Shown in pieces: positions 7,200 through 13,077 of a DNA stretch of 13,077 nucleotides. Both the position numbers and the translations under genes were made by a program. The notes under the pieces are model-generated. The model was given only the letters and a program-made list of their open reading frames with translations, made no database searches and was not told where the DNA came from. Each line of letters opens with the position of its first letter. The stretch's first letter is position 1. Where the stretch lies: NCBI GenBank assembly GCA_017442765.1, contig JAFRZC010000252.1:1-13077 (forward strand), written 5' to 3'. This DNA is from Prevotella sp. (lineage in GTDB: Bacteria; Bacteroidota; Bacteroidia; Bacteroidales; Bacteroidaceae).

Positions 7200-8227
7200 T
7201 ATTCCTCGTTTTTCTCGTGCAGCGCGAGACGTATCTGCGACTCGAGCTCTTCGCTGAGCTCGGGGTTGTCGCGCAGCAGGGCTTTGACACCTTCACGGCC
7301 TTGTGCCAGCTTGGTCTCGCCGTAGCTGAACCATGAACCGCTCTTCTTGATGATGCCTGTCTCGACACCGAGGTCGATGATTTCGCCCAGCTTGGAGATG
7401 CCTTCGCCGAACATGAGGTCGAACTCGCAGACGCGGAAGGGAGGTGCTACCTTGTTCTTCACTACTTTGACTTTCACACGGTTGCCGATGTTCTGGTCGC
7501 CGTCCTTTATGGCTTGGATGCGACGGATGTCGAGGCGTACCGAGGCATAGAACTTCAGTGCGTTGCCGCCTGTGGTGGTCTCGGGGTTGCCGAACATGAT
7601 GCCGATCTTCTCGCGTAGCGGGTTGATGAAGATGCAGCAGCATCCGGTCTTGCTGATGGTCGAGGTCATCTTGCGCAGGGCCTGCGACATGAGGCGGGCG
7701 TGGAGACCTACCTTCGAGTCGCCCATCTCGCCGTCGATTTCGGCCTTAGGGGTGAGGGCTGCCACAGAGTCGATGACGATGATGTCGATGGCACCGGAGC
7801 GTATCAGGTTGTCGGCGATTTCGAGGGCTTGCTCGCCGTTGTCGGGTTGCGAGACGAGGAGGTTGTCGATGTCGACGCCCAGCTTGCGTGCATAGACGGG
7901 GTCGAAGGCATGTTCGGCATCGATGAAGGCTGCTATGCCGCCTTTCTTCTGGCTCTCGGCGATGGCATGGATGGCCAGGGTGGTCTTACCTGACGACTCT
8001 GGACCGTAGATCTCGATGATTCTTCCCTTGGGGAAACCGCCGATGCCGAGGGCGGTGTCGAGGCTGATGGAGCCTGTCGAGATGGCTTCGTAGGTCTCGT
8101 CTGGGCGGTCGCCCAGTTTCATGATGGAGCCTTTGCCGTAGTTCTTCTCAATCTTGTCGAGGGTGCTCTGCAGGATTTTCAGTTTCTCAAGTTTCGATGC
8201 GTCGGCATCGTTCATTTCTTTTGCCAT
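7199..8227 (-). CDS. recA: Recombinase A, with an L2-loop Gln-to-Pro substitution
   Basis: RecA is the ATP-dependent strand-exchange protein that also triggers LexA cleavage. The 342-residue product has the Walker A GPESSGKT (75-82, Lys81), IDAEHAFDP with catalytic Glu105, Walker [11 protein letters not shown] (149-158) and the L2 region ending [20 protein letters not shown]. The subunit-interface residue Phe226 corresponds to E. coli Phe217. One residue is odd: the highly conserved FINQLREKIG reads [10 protein letters not shown], with Pro203 at the place of E. coli Gln194. The codon CCG (plus-strand 7619-7621) differs from CAG by one base, and everything around it is normal. The gene starts 54 bp after the SDR gene, is preceded by a TAACC heptamer array, and overlaps rel by one base. 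Confidence 0.97.
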   Translation of the reverse strand: MAKEMNDADASKLEKLKILQSTLDKIEKNYGKGSIMKLGDRPDETYEAISTGSISLDTALGIGGFPKGRIIEIYGPESSGKTTLAIHAIAESQKKGGIAAFIDAEHAFDPVYARKLGVDIDNLLVSQPDNGEQALEIADNLIRSGAIDIIVIDSVAALTPKAEIDGEMGDSKVGLHARLMSQALRKMTSTISKTGCCCIFINPLREKIGIMFGNPETTTGGNALKFYASVRLDIRRIQAIKDGDQNIGNRVKVKVVKNKVAPPFRVCEFDLMFGEGISKLGEIIDLGVETGIIKKSGSWFSYGETKLAQGREGVKALLRDNPELSEELESQIRLALHEKNEE

Positions 8228-8257
8228 GGATAAAGGGTTATGGGTTATAGGTTATAG
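8228..8257 (-). repeat. Start-side heptamer array before recA
   Basis: On the plus strand GGGTTAT occurs at 8235-8241 and 8242-8248, then AGGTTAT at 8249-8255, preceded by GGATAAA next to the start codon (8227). In coding direction it reads CTATAAC units running up to the ATG. It forms most of the 54-bp gap between the SDR gene and recA and is the inverse of the array at the end of rel (4957-4977). Confidence 0.75.
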
Positions 8258-8281
8258 AATTTTGAATAACGAAGGGGAATG

Positions 8282-9082
8282 CTACATTGGTTTTATTTTG
8301 CGTGCCAGGCGGGCAGCGAGGCTGGGGCAGAACTGCTTGATGTAGGCCATCAGAAGCTCGTAGCGACCCACCATCACTTCGCGTTTCCGCTTATATATCG
8401 CTCTGACAATCTTGTCGGCAGCCTGCTGTGGGGTGACGCCACCTGCCTGTCCGGCATCCATCTTGCCGTGCTGGCGTCCGTCCTTTTCGAGGGCATACTT
8501 CGAAATGTTGGTCTGCACGCGACCGGGGCAGACGATGGTGACGCGTATGTCCTGGTCGTAGGTCTCGGCCTGGACGGTCTCGAAAAAGCCGTAGAGGGCA
8601 TGCTTTGCCGACGAGTAGGCGCAGCGTAGCGGGAAACCGAAGCGTCCGGCGATGCTGGTGGTGACGACGAGCTGTCCGCCGCCACGCTCTATCATGCGGG
8701 GCAGGATATTCTTGGTCAGCACCACAGGGGCAAAGTAGTCGATGTCCATCACCTTGCGTATGACGCGCATCTCGGTCTCGACGGTGGTGCCGCGCTGGCT
8801 GATGCCGGCATTGTTGTAGAAGATGTCGATATGTCCGAAGCGGTTCCAGGCCTGATCGGCTAGGGAGTCTAAGCCATCCGTGTCCGACAGGTCGAAAGGC
8901 AGGGCGGCAGCATCAGGCGACCCCAGTTCCTTGCATTTGGCTGCAACGGCCTCCAGCAGGTCGGCTTCCAAGGCGGTGACGATGAGGCGCGCACCCTCCT
9001 GTGCGAAGCGGTAGGCCGTTGCCTCCCCGATGCCCGACGAGGCTCCGGTAATCCAGACTACTTTGTTGGCGAATTTTTGCAT
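8282..9082 (-). CDS. Short-chain dehydrogenase/reductase
   Basis: This 266-residue NAD(P)-dependent oxidoreductase has the classical SDR Rossmann fold. It shows cofactor loop TGASSGIG (12-19), NNAG (90-93), catalytic Ser143 in TTSIAG, and Tyr156-x-x-x-Lys160 in YSSAKHA, with CPG (185-187) after beta-6. The MDIDYF stretch (112-117) and the basic C-terminal tail resemble the DHRS7-like branch. The substrate cannot be read from the sequence. It sits downstream of an alpha-oxoamine synthase. In sphingolipid synthesis an SDR reduces the 3-ketosphinganine product, so this is a candidate for that step (inference, weak). The start ATG at 9082 follows a purine-rich AAAAAAGGAAAAAACT. The whole 83-bp gap from the previous gene is taken up by a CTAG nonamer array and this leader. 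Confidence 0.92.
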   Translation of the reverse strand: MQKFANKVVWITGASSGIGEATAYRFAQEGARLIVTALEADLLEAVAAKCKELGSPDAAALPFDLSDTDGLDSLADQAWNRFGHIDIFYNNAGISQRGTTVETEMRVIRKVMDIDYFAPVVLTKNILPRMIERGGGQLVVTTSIAGRFGFPLRCAYSSAKHALYGFFETVQAETYDQDIRVTIVCPGRVQTNISKYALEKDGRQHGKMDAGQAGGVTPQQAADKIVRAIYKRKREVMVGRYELLMAYIKQFCPSLAARLARKIKPM

Positions 9083-9098
9083 AGTTTTTTCCTTTTTT

Positions 9099-9179
9099 CT
9101 AGACTGCCTAGACTGCCTAGACTGCCTAGACTGCCTAGATTGCCTAGACTGTCTAGAGCTTCTAGTCAGTCTAGTTCCA
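9099..9179 (-). repeat. CTAG nonamer array (nine 9-bp units)
   Basis: CTAG occurs nine times at exact 9-bp spacing: 9099, 9108, 9117, 9126, 9135, 9144, 9153, 9162 and 9171. The first four units are identical (CTAGACTGC on the plus strand), and the rest decay towards the upstream gene. The last units enter the coding region of the threonine-synthase-like gene and supply its Leu-Asp-stop. The array fills the gap between that gene and the SDR gene. Confidence 0.95.
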
Positions 9180-10386
9180 CCAGCTCTTTAAACCAGGCGG
9201 CACGGTCGCTGCCTTCGCCGGTGTTGAGCAGCACTGTGTCGCCGCTCTTTATCAGGCCTCTGTCTACGGCTTGGAAGAATCCGGCGTAGCAGACCATTGA
9301 GGCGGGTCCCATCAGCGTCCCTTGTGCTTTCTTCATCTCTTTGCCGTACTGCGGCAGTTCGGCTTCGGCTACACGCAGGAAAGTGCCGCCGCTCCGATGC
9401 ACCAGCGGCGCCACCAGAGGGTAGTTGCCGGGGTTGGCGGCGGTGAGGATGCCTATGCGGGTCTTGATGTCTTTCTTGGCCTCATACTGTTTCTCCCATC
9501 CTTCGGGGAACCCGGCGGCAGTGGCTTTCTCCCAGGCGGTGACCATGGGGTCGCACTCGTCCTGCTGCACGAGGAGCATGCGTGGCAGGGGCTTGTCGCC
9601 CTCTATCATGCCGCTGCGTTTCAGGTCGCGGATGCCTTTCTCGAAAGCCAGGGGCGAGGTGCCGCCGGCGACGGACTGCATGTACACTGTGGGCAGCTGT
9701 CCCATCTGGCGTAGACACTCGTACGCAAGCAGTCGCTTCGACTCGATGCGGAGCGGGTCGGTGTTGCCTCCACTGATAAGGACCTGGTGCTCTTTGTGAT
9801 AGGCTGCTGCTTCGGCCTTGGCGTCGCCATAGCCGCCCTTGGAGATGACTACGGGCTGCCCCACCTTGCGGATGGCTTCCACTGTGGCGGGGTCTATGCA
9901 GTTGGGTGCGAACTCGGTGAACTTGATGCCGGCTTTGGCCAGGTAGGTCGCAAAGGCCACGCCGGCATTGCCCGTCGAGGCGAGGCAGTACTCCTTCACG
10001 CCGTTCTCTTTCAACACGGTGGCCGCCAGGGCGGCACTGATGTCCTTGAACGAGCCGCTGCCCTCGTTCTGGTCGTTGCGGTAGACGTACACCTTGCAGT
10101 CGATGCCTTTCTCACGGGCATAGGCTTCGAGGTTGTCCCAGCGTTCCATGGCTATCAGACCTTCGCCGTAGCTGACGATGTCTTCGCGTCTCCCGATAGG
10201 CAGGATATCGAAATAATAGTCTTGGTATGAGCTGTTTGCAGGCTTCTCGAAACGGAACGGCTCGCCGCCGGTGTACTCCACCTCGGCATAGCCGCTGCCG
10301 CATTCGCACTGCTGGTCTTGCTTAAACCATGTGGCAAAGTCAGCGATGACCTTGCCACATTTCTTGCATCTTAGTTGGTATTTCAT
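9166..10386 (-). CDS. Threonine-synthase-like PLP enzyme (fold type II) with N-terminal zinc ribbon
   Basis: The product has 406 residues. Threonine synthase converts O-phospho-L-homoserine to L-threonine with PLP. A short zinc ribbon opens the protein (Cys7, Cys10, Cys27, Cys29). Residues about 70-400 form the fold-II PLP core: GSFKD with Schiff-base Lys114, STGNAG (137-142) for PLP phosphate or substrate contacts, the Gly-rich GGTSPLAF (241-248), and TAANPGNYP (315-323). The zinc ribbon is typical of the shorter threonine synthase type. Related fold-II enzymes are common, so the substrate remains probable rather than certain. I start it at the ATG at 10386, directly before LRCKKCGK. An upstream in-frame ATG at 10461 would translate the heptamer array and is rejected. 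The stop codon lies in the CTAG array. Confidence 0.82.
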   Translation of the reverse strand: MKYQLRCKKCGKVIADFATWFKQDQQCECGSGYAEVEYTGGEPFRFEKPANSSYQDYYFDILPIGRREDIVSYGEGLIAMERWDNLEAYAREKGIDCKVYVYRNDQNEGSGSFKDISAALAATVLKENGVKEYCLASTGNAGVAFATYLAKAGIKFTEFAPNCIDPATVEAIRKVGQPVVISKGGYGDAKAEAAAYHKEHQVLISGGNTDPLRIESKRLLAYECLRQMGQLPTVYMQSVAGGTSPLAFEKGIRDLKRSGMIEGDKPLPRMLLVQQDECDPMVTAWEKATAAGFPEGWEKQYEAKKDIKTRIGILTAANPGNYPLVAPLVHRSGGTFLRVAEAELPQYGKEMKKAQGTLMGPASMVCYAGFFQAVDRGLIKSGDTVLLNTGEGSDRAAWFKELVELD

Positions 10387-10482
10387 AGTGAATTGTGAAT
10401 TGTGAATTGTGAATTGAAAGCGGTTAATAGTGATGGTTAAGCTTGCGCTAGTTCCATTCACTTGTCACTATTCACAGTTCAC
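10387..10482 (-). promoter_or_regulatory. Predicted intercistronic hairpin joining a stop codon to the next start codon
   Basis: The arrays at 10389-10416 and 10457-10484 are inverted to each other. Aligning the transcript by hand, from the last Lys codon and TGA of the oxoamine synthase against the bases just 5' of the next AUG, gives 22 Watson-Crick pairs in 28 positions. About 40 bases lie between the arms. The 3' arm would cover the whole ribosome-landing region of the downstream gene. The pairing is read from the sequence; regulation is inference. Confidence 0.5.
10389..10416 (-). repeat. Start-side heptamer array before the threonine-synthase-like gene
   Basis: Four perfect tandem copies of TGAATTG (plus strand) end two bases short of the start codon (10384-10386 plus AT). 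In coding direction this reads CAATTCA units ending TTCACT-ATG. It is the inverse of the 28-bp array at 10457-10484. Confidence 0.95.
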
Positions 10483-10484
10483 TT
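10457..10484 (-). repeat. Stop-side heptamer array containing the oxoamine synthase stop codon
   Basis: Four 7-bp units in register on the plus strand (TTCACTT, GTCACTA, TTCACAG, TTCACTT). In coding direction they read AAGTGAA-type units. The gene's terminal Lys codon and TGA (10481-10479) form the first unit. Equal length (28 bp) and opposite orientation to the array at 10389-10416. Confidence 0.85.
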
Positions 10485-11741
10485 CTTGATAATATGCATG
10501 TCGGGCATGGGCTTGTTGTAGAAGCCGGCGTCGAGTTTCTTCTTGACTTCGCGGAAGACCTCGATGGTGCGGTTGGCCTGCTCCATGGTGTGTGCTGCCG
10601 TGGGGATGATGCGGAGCATGATCTGACCCTTGGGAACGACGGGATAGACCACGATGGAGCAGAAGATGCCGTAGTTCTCACGCAGGTCGACGACGACGTT
10701 GGTGCCCTGGTTGATGTCGCCCGGGAAGAAGACGGGCGTGATGGGCGACTCGGTGACGCCGGTGTTGAGGCCTTCGGCCTGGAACGACTTCTGCAGGTGG
10801 GTCGAGAGCTCCCAAAGCTTCTCGCGGTATTCGGGATGCTGGTTGATAATCTCCAGACGGCGTTTGACGCCCCACACGATGGGCATGGGGAGGCTCTTGG
10901 CATAGATCTGCGAACGCATGTTGAAACGCAGGTAGGTGATGATGTCCTCGTCGTTGCAGCCGATGAAGCCGCCGATGATGGCCATGGTCTTGGCGAAAGC
11001 GCAGAAGTAGAGGTCAATCTCGTCCTCGCAGTTGAAGTGGGTGTGCGTGCCGCGGCCCTCGGGACCCATGACGCCCATGCCGTGGGCATCGTCGATGAGG
11101 ATGCGGAAGTTGAACTCTTTCTTCAGGGCCACGATTTTGTCCAAGGCTCCGAGGTCGCCCTCCATGCCGTAGACACCTTCGGTGGCGACAAGGATGCCGC
11201 CCCCCTGCTTCTCTGCCAGTGCGGTGGCTTGGGTGAGCTGTTTGCGGAGGCTCTCGATGTCGTTGTGCTGGTATTTGAAACGCTTGGCTCCGGTGACGCG
11301 GAAGCCGTCGATGAGGCAGGCATGGGCCTCGCTGTCATAGACGATGACGTCGCGAAGGCTGACGATGGTGTCGAGGATGCTGATCTGGCCTTGGTAGCCG
11401 AAGTTGAGCAGGTAACCGTGTTTCTTGTGGGTATACTCGCAGAGCATGGCTTCAACCTCCTCATGCAGGGCGGTGTGGCCGCTCATCATGCGGGCACCCA
11501 TGGGGTAGGCGAGACCCCAGCGGCGGGCACCCTCCTCGTCGGCGGCACGCACCTCGGGGTTGTTGGCCAGACCCAGATAGTTGTTTAGGCTCCAGTTGAG
11601 GACTTTCTTGCCGTTGAAGGTCATCTCGGGTCCGAGCTCACCTTCCAGTTTCGGAAAATAGAAATAACCGTCGGCCAGTTTGCGATACTGTCCCAGCGGA
11701 CCGCCGGTCGACTCTTTGATGCGTTCGAAAATATCTTTCAT
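10479..11741 (-). CDS. Alpha-oxoamine synthase (glycine C-acetyltransferase / serine palmitoyltransferase type)
   Basis: This 420-residue fold-I PLP enzyme joins an amino acid to an acyl-CoA with loss of CO2. Landmarks are NNYLGLANNPEV (53-64), the GARMMSGHTALH segment (82-93), His140 in EAHACLIDG stacking on PLP, DDAHGMG (217-223) holding the pyridine ring, and Schiff-base Lys251 in FAKTMAIIGG. The C-terminal region keeps YPVVPKGQIMLRIIPTAAHT. Two roles fit: glycine + acetyl-CoA exchange with 2-amino-3-ketobutyrate, or serine + palmitoyl-CoA to 3-ketosphinganine, the first step of the sphingolipids many Bacteroidales make. The downstream SDR slightly favours the second and the threonine-synthase-like neighbour the first. 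Sequence alone does not decide. The start follows an AT-rich leader, and a candidate -7 box lies about 60 bp upstream. Confidence 0.88.
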   Translation of the reverse strand: MKDIFERIKESTGGPLGQYRKLADGYFYFPKLEGELGPEMTFNGKKVLNWSLNNYLGLANNPEVRAADEEGARRWGLAYPMGARMMSGHTALHEEVEAMLCEYTHKKHGYLLNFGYQGQISILDTIVSLRDVIVYDSEAHACLIDGFRVTGAKRFKYQHNDIESLRKQLTQATALAEKQGGGILVATEGVYGMEGDLGALDKIVALKKEFNFRILIDDAHGMGVMGPEGRGTHTHFNCEDEIDLYFCAFAKTMAIIGGFIGCNDEDIITYLRFNMRSQIYAKSLPMPIVWGVKRRLEIINQHPEYREKLWELSTHLQKSFQAEGLNTGVTESPITPVFFPGDINQGTNVVVDLRENYGIFCSIVVYPVVPKGQIMLRIIPTAAHTMEQANRTIEVFREVKKKLDAGFYNKPMPDMHIIKK

Positions 11742-11801
11742 GTTATATAATGTTTTGTTTTTTAAATACTAATAGGTGATGAAATGTTGGTTTAGAACAA
11801 A

Positions 11802-11809
11802 CAAAAATA
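11802..11809 (-). promoter_or_regulatory. Possible -7 box of the oxoamine synthase gene
   Basis: On the minus strand TATTTTTG matches TAnnTTTG and would start transcription about 55 bases before the ATG (11741). No TTTG sits at the proper distance upstream, so only half the promoter is supported. The 92-bp gap to the membrane protein gene is very AT-rich. Confidence 0.35.
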
Positions 11810-11833
11810 ATATTTTTTTTACAATTGGTGATT

Positions 11834-13033
11834 TCAATTTTTATTTTTCAATTTATTCCAGTCGGTCATGCATCCTGCCGCCGCAAAAAGTGCGAGGATA
11901 CTGATGAACTGTAGTCGGTAGGTGAACCAGAAATGCACATACGAGTGGTTGGCGACAACAATGTACCACAGGTATGGAACCGTGGCTATGAGCAGCAGGA
12001 GAAGTGCCGGCTTCCACCCCTCGCGGCGGAAATGGATTGCCATGAGTACTGTCATCACGATGGCTGCCAGCACGATAAGTCTGAATGATAGCATGTCGAG
12101 ATTGACCGTCAGTGCATCAAACCGTGTGTAGTCGGCGGTGTCGCCCGAGCGTATTGCGATGTTTTCCATCGCATCGGCCCAGATGTTGCTGTCGGTGGTC
12201 AGGGTGGCCAGAATCCACTTGCTGCCCCATGTGGCTGCAAAGCCTATGCCCCACACGACTCCCATCTTCAGCATCTCGGTGAGCGACTGCAACAGTTTGC
12301 TGCCGTCGTCGCGATGTGCCAGGACCCATACCGTCAGGGGTAGTCCGATGGTCAGCAGGGGTGTCGTCAGCAGGTCGAAGTAGGCTGTCAGCGACCCTAT
12401 GACAAAACATGACAGCAGAGGGTCTCTTCTCTCGTCAAGCATAACCAACATCCCTGTGAGCGAAAGCACCAATACGGGCACGAACTGTATGGAAAACTGC
12501 GTAATGAACAGATATACAAAGCATGCTGCAATGATGAAATAGAATGCTGCCCAGCTTCCGATGCGTTCCTTGATCCTCACCAGTGTGAATAACAGAAGCA
12601 GCGATGTGACGATACCGAAGACAAGCCTGATGCTCTCGTACGACCAGATGAGCAGCAGATAACGCATCAGGAAGGTGCTGCCATGCCAATAGCGTCCGTA
12701 TTTGACATTTTCGGTATGGTGTCCTTCAATCTGCGCCTTCAGCGTTGTTGTCATCTCTTCGCAGTATTTCGCCCTGCTGGGCTGCATCACCGACTCCCAG
12801 ATGCTGTCGCTGCTGCTGTTCCATACCTGCGATATGATGAGGGCGTCGGTGAAGTTGTCCATCATCGCATGGTGTCCGCTGAATATTGCACGTGGATAGT
12901 CGCGGTCAATCTCTTGACGGTCCACGGTCTGCTTGATGTGGCGTTGGACAGGCTTGTCGGGAAGCAGACAGGCCACCACTCCAAAGAGCAGATAGCCGGC
13001 TATCAGACAGAAGAATGTTTTGATGAGGCGCAT
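11834..13033 (-). CDS. Polytopic membrane protein of unknown function
   Basis: The product has 399 residues. An N-terminal hydrophobic helix (about 5-25) is followed by a roughly 105-residue hydrophilic, probably external loop (26-133). About eight or nine further helices follow (approximately 134-153, 160-178, 183-199, 206-240, 257-277, 316-334, 341-361, 370-389). The motifs GRYWHG (113-118) at the end of the loop, YFDLLTTPLLTIGLPL (218-233) and HSYVHFWFTYR (363-373) match my memory of uncharacterised bacterial membrane proteins with a conserved 'RYWHG' and 'H..H..FTYR'. The topology, a large first periplasmic loop plus many helices, resembles GT-C glycosyltransferases, but no acidic catalytic motif can be assigned, so that remains a guess. 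It is the first gene of the minus-strand block. A CTAG nonamer array lies just upstream, and the start ATG at 13033 precedes MRLIKTFF. Confidence 0.82.
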   Translation of the reverse strand: MRLIKTFFCLIAGYLLFGVVACLLPDKPVQRHIKQTVDRQEIDRDYPRAIFSGHHAMMDNFTDALIISQVWNSSSDSIWESVMQPSRAKYCEEMTTTLKAQIEGHHTENVKYGRYWHGSTFLMRYLLLIWSYESIRLVFGIVTSLLLLFTLVRIKERIGSWAAFYFIIAACFVYLFITQFSIQFVPVLVLSLTGMLVMLDERRDPLLSCFVIGSLTAYFDLLTTPLLTIGLPLTVWVLAHRDDGSKLLQSLTEMLKMGVVWGIGFAATWGSKWILATLTTDSNIWADAMENIAIRSGDTADYTRFDALTVNLDMLSFRLIVLAAIVMTVLMAIHFRREGWKPALLLLLIATVPYLWYIVVANHSYVHFWFTYRLQFISILALFAAAGCMTDWNKLKNKN

Positions 13034-13054
13034 AGTTGTTTTTTCATAGTTTTT

Positions 13055-13077
13055 CTAGACAGTCTAGATTGTCTAGA
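13055..13077 (-). repeat. Second CTAG nonamer array, cut by the window edge
   Basis: CTAG occurs at 13055, 13064 and 13073, again at 9-bp spacing, and the window ends inside the array. It lies 21 bases before the membrane protein start. The bases CATAGTTTTTCTAGA next to it resemble the CATAG-T-run-CTAGA junction next to the array at 9099. Confidence 0.85.

Noticed and set aside
4957..8257. Transposon ends around recA-rel
   Set aside because: The inverted arrays enclose only housekeeping genes. There is no transposase and no visible target-site duplication, and similar arrays occur at other genes.
9099..9179. CRISPR array
   Set aside because: Units are 9 bp with no spacers and there is no cas gene.
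10387..10461. An in-frame N-terminal extension of the threonine-synthase-like protein, starting at an ATG at 10461
   Set aside because: It would translate the TGAATTG array and intergenic DNA. The ATG at 10386 gives a proper zinc-ribbon start.
10494..11588. A 364-codon plus-strand open frame opposite the oxoamine synthase
   Set aside because: It is a shadow of a GC-rich coding strand, low in complexity, with no domain, while the minus-strand gene is clear.
11821..11860. A further heptamer array at the stop of the membrane protein gene (AAATTGA-like units)
   Set aside because: The stretch is nearly all A and T, so the apparent 7-bp spacing could be chance.
13006..13047. A short open frame from an ATG at 13047 overlapping the membrane protein start
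   Set aside because: It is only about 14 codons, out of frame and without coding support.

Overview
The window looks like a chromosomal segment of a Bacteroidota bacterium, probably order Bacteroidales. The support is a BACON-domain secreted protein, promoters of the Bacteroidetes type (TTTG / TAnnTTTG), AT-rich translation starts with little Shine-Dalgarno sequence, and Bacteroidales-like RecA, Rel and alpha-oxoamine synthase sequences. No transposase, integrase, phage gene or CRISPR array was found.

Layout. (1) Bases 2-4016, plus strand: the C-terminal tail of an unidentified protein, then a eukaryote-like signalling cluster. It holds an FHA-2TM-zinc-ribbon protein, a membrane-anchored Hanks-type Ser/Thr kinase and a secreted protein with a BACON domain. 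(2) Bases 4024-4318: a symmetrical terminator, two identical tRNA-Lys(UUU) genes on the minus strand and their promoter. (3) Bases 4443-4931, plus strand: a promoter and a small acidic protein of unknown function. (4) Bases 4974-13033, all minus strand. In transcription order these are a polytopic membrane protein of unknown function, an alpha-oxoamine synthase (KBL/serine palmitoyltransferase type), a threonine-synthase-like enzyme, a short-chain dehydrogenase, recA and a bifunctional rel/spoT. recA and rel overlap by one base (TAATG), so they are probably translationally coupled.

The most unusual feature is a set of short tandem arrays with 7-bp or 9-bp period placed exactly at gene boundaries. 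They lie immediately before start codons or contain stop codons. In coding orientation, start-side heptamers read TTCACTA-like or TATAACC-like, and stop-side heptamers read the complement (AGTGAAT-like or GGTTATT-like). Genes or operons are therefore bracketed by inverted arrays. The clearest case is the gap between the oxoamine synthase and the threonine-synthase-like gene. There, two inverted 28-bp arrays would fold an mRNA hairpin reaching from the upstream stop codon to the base before the next AUG. I do not recognise this as a described system.

A second anomaly is in RecA. The L2-loop residue equivalent to E. coli Gln194, a key allosteric residue, is encoded as proline (CCG instead of CAG).
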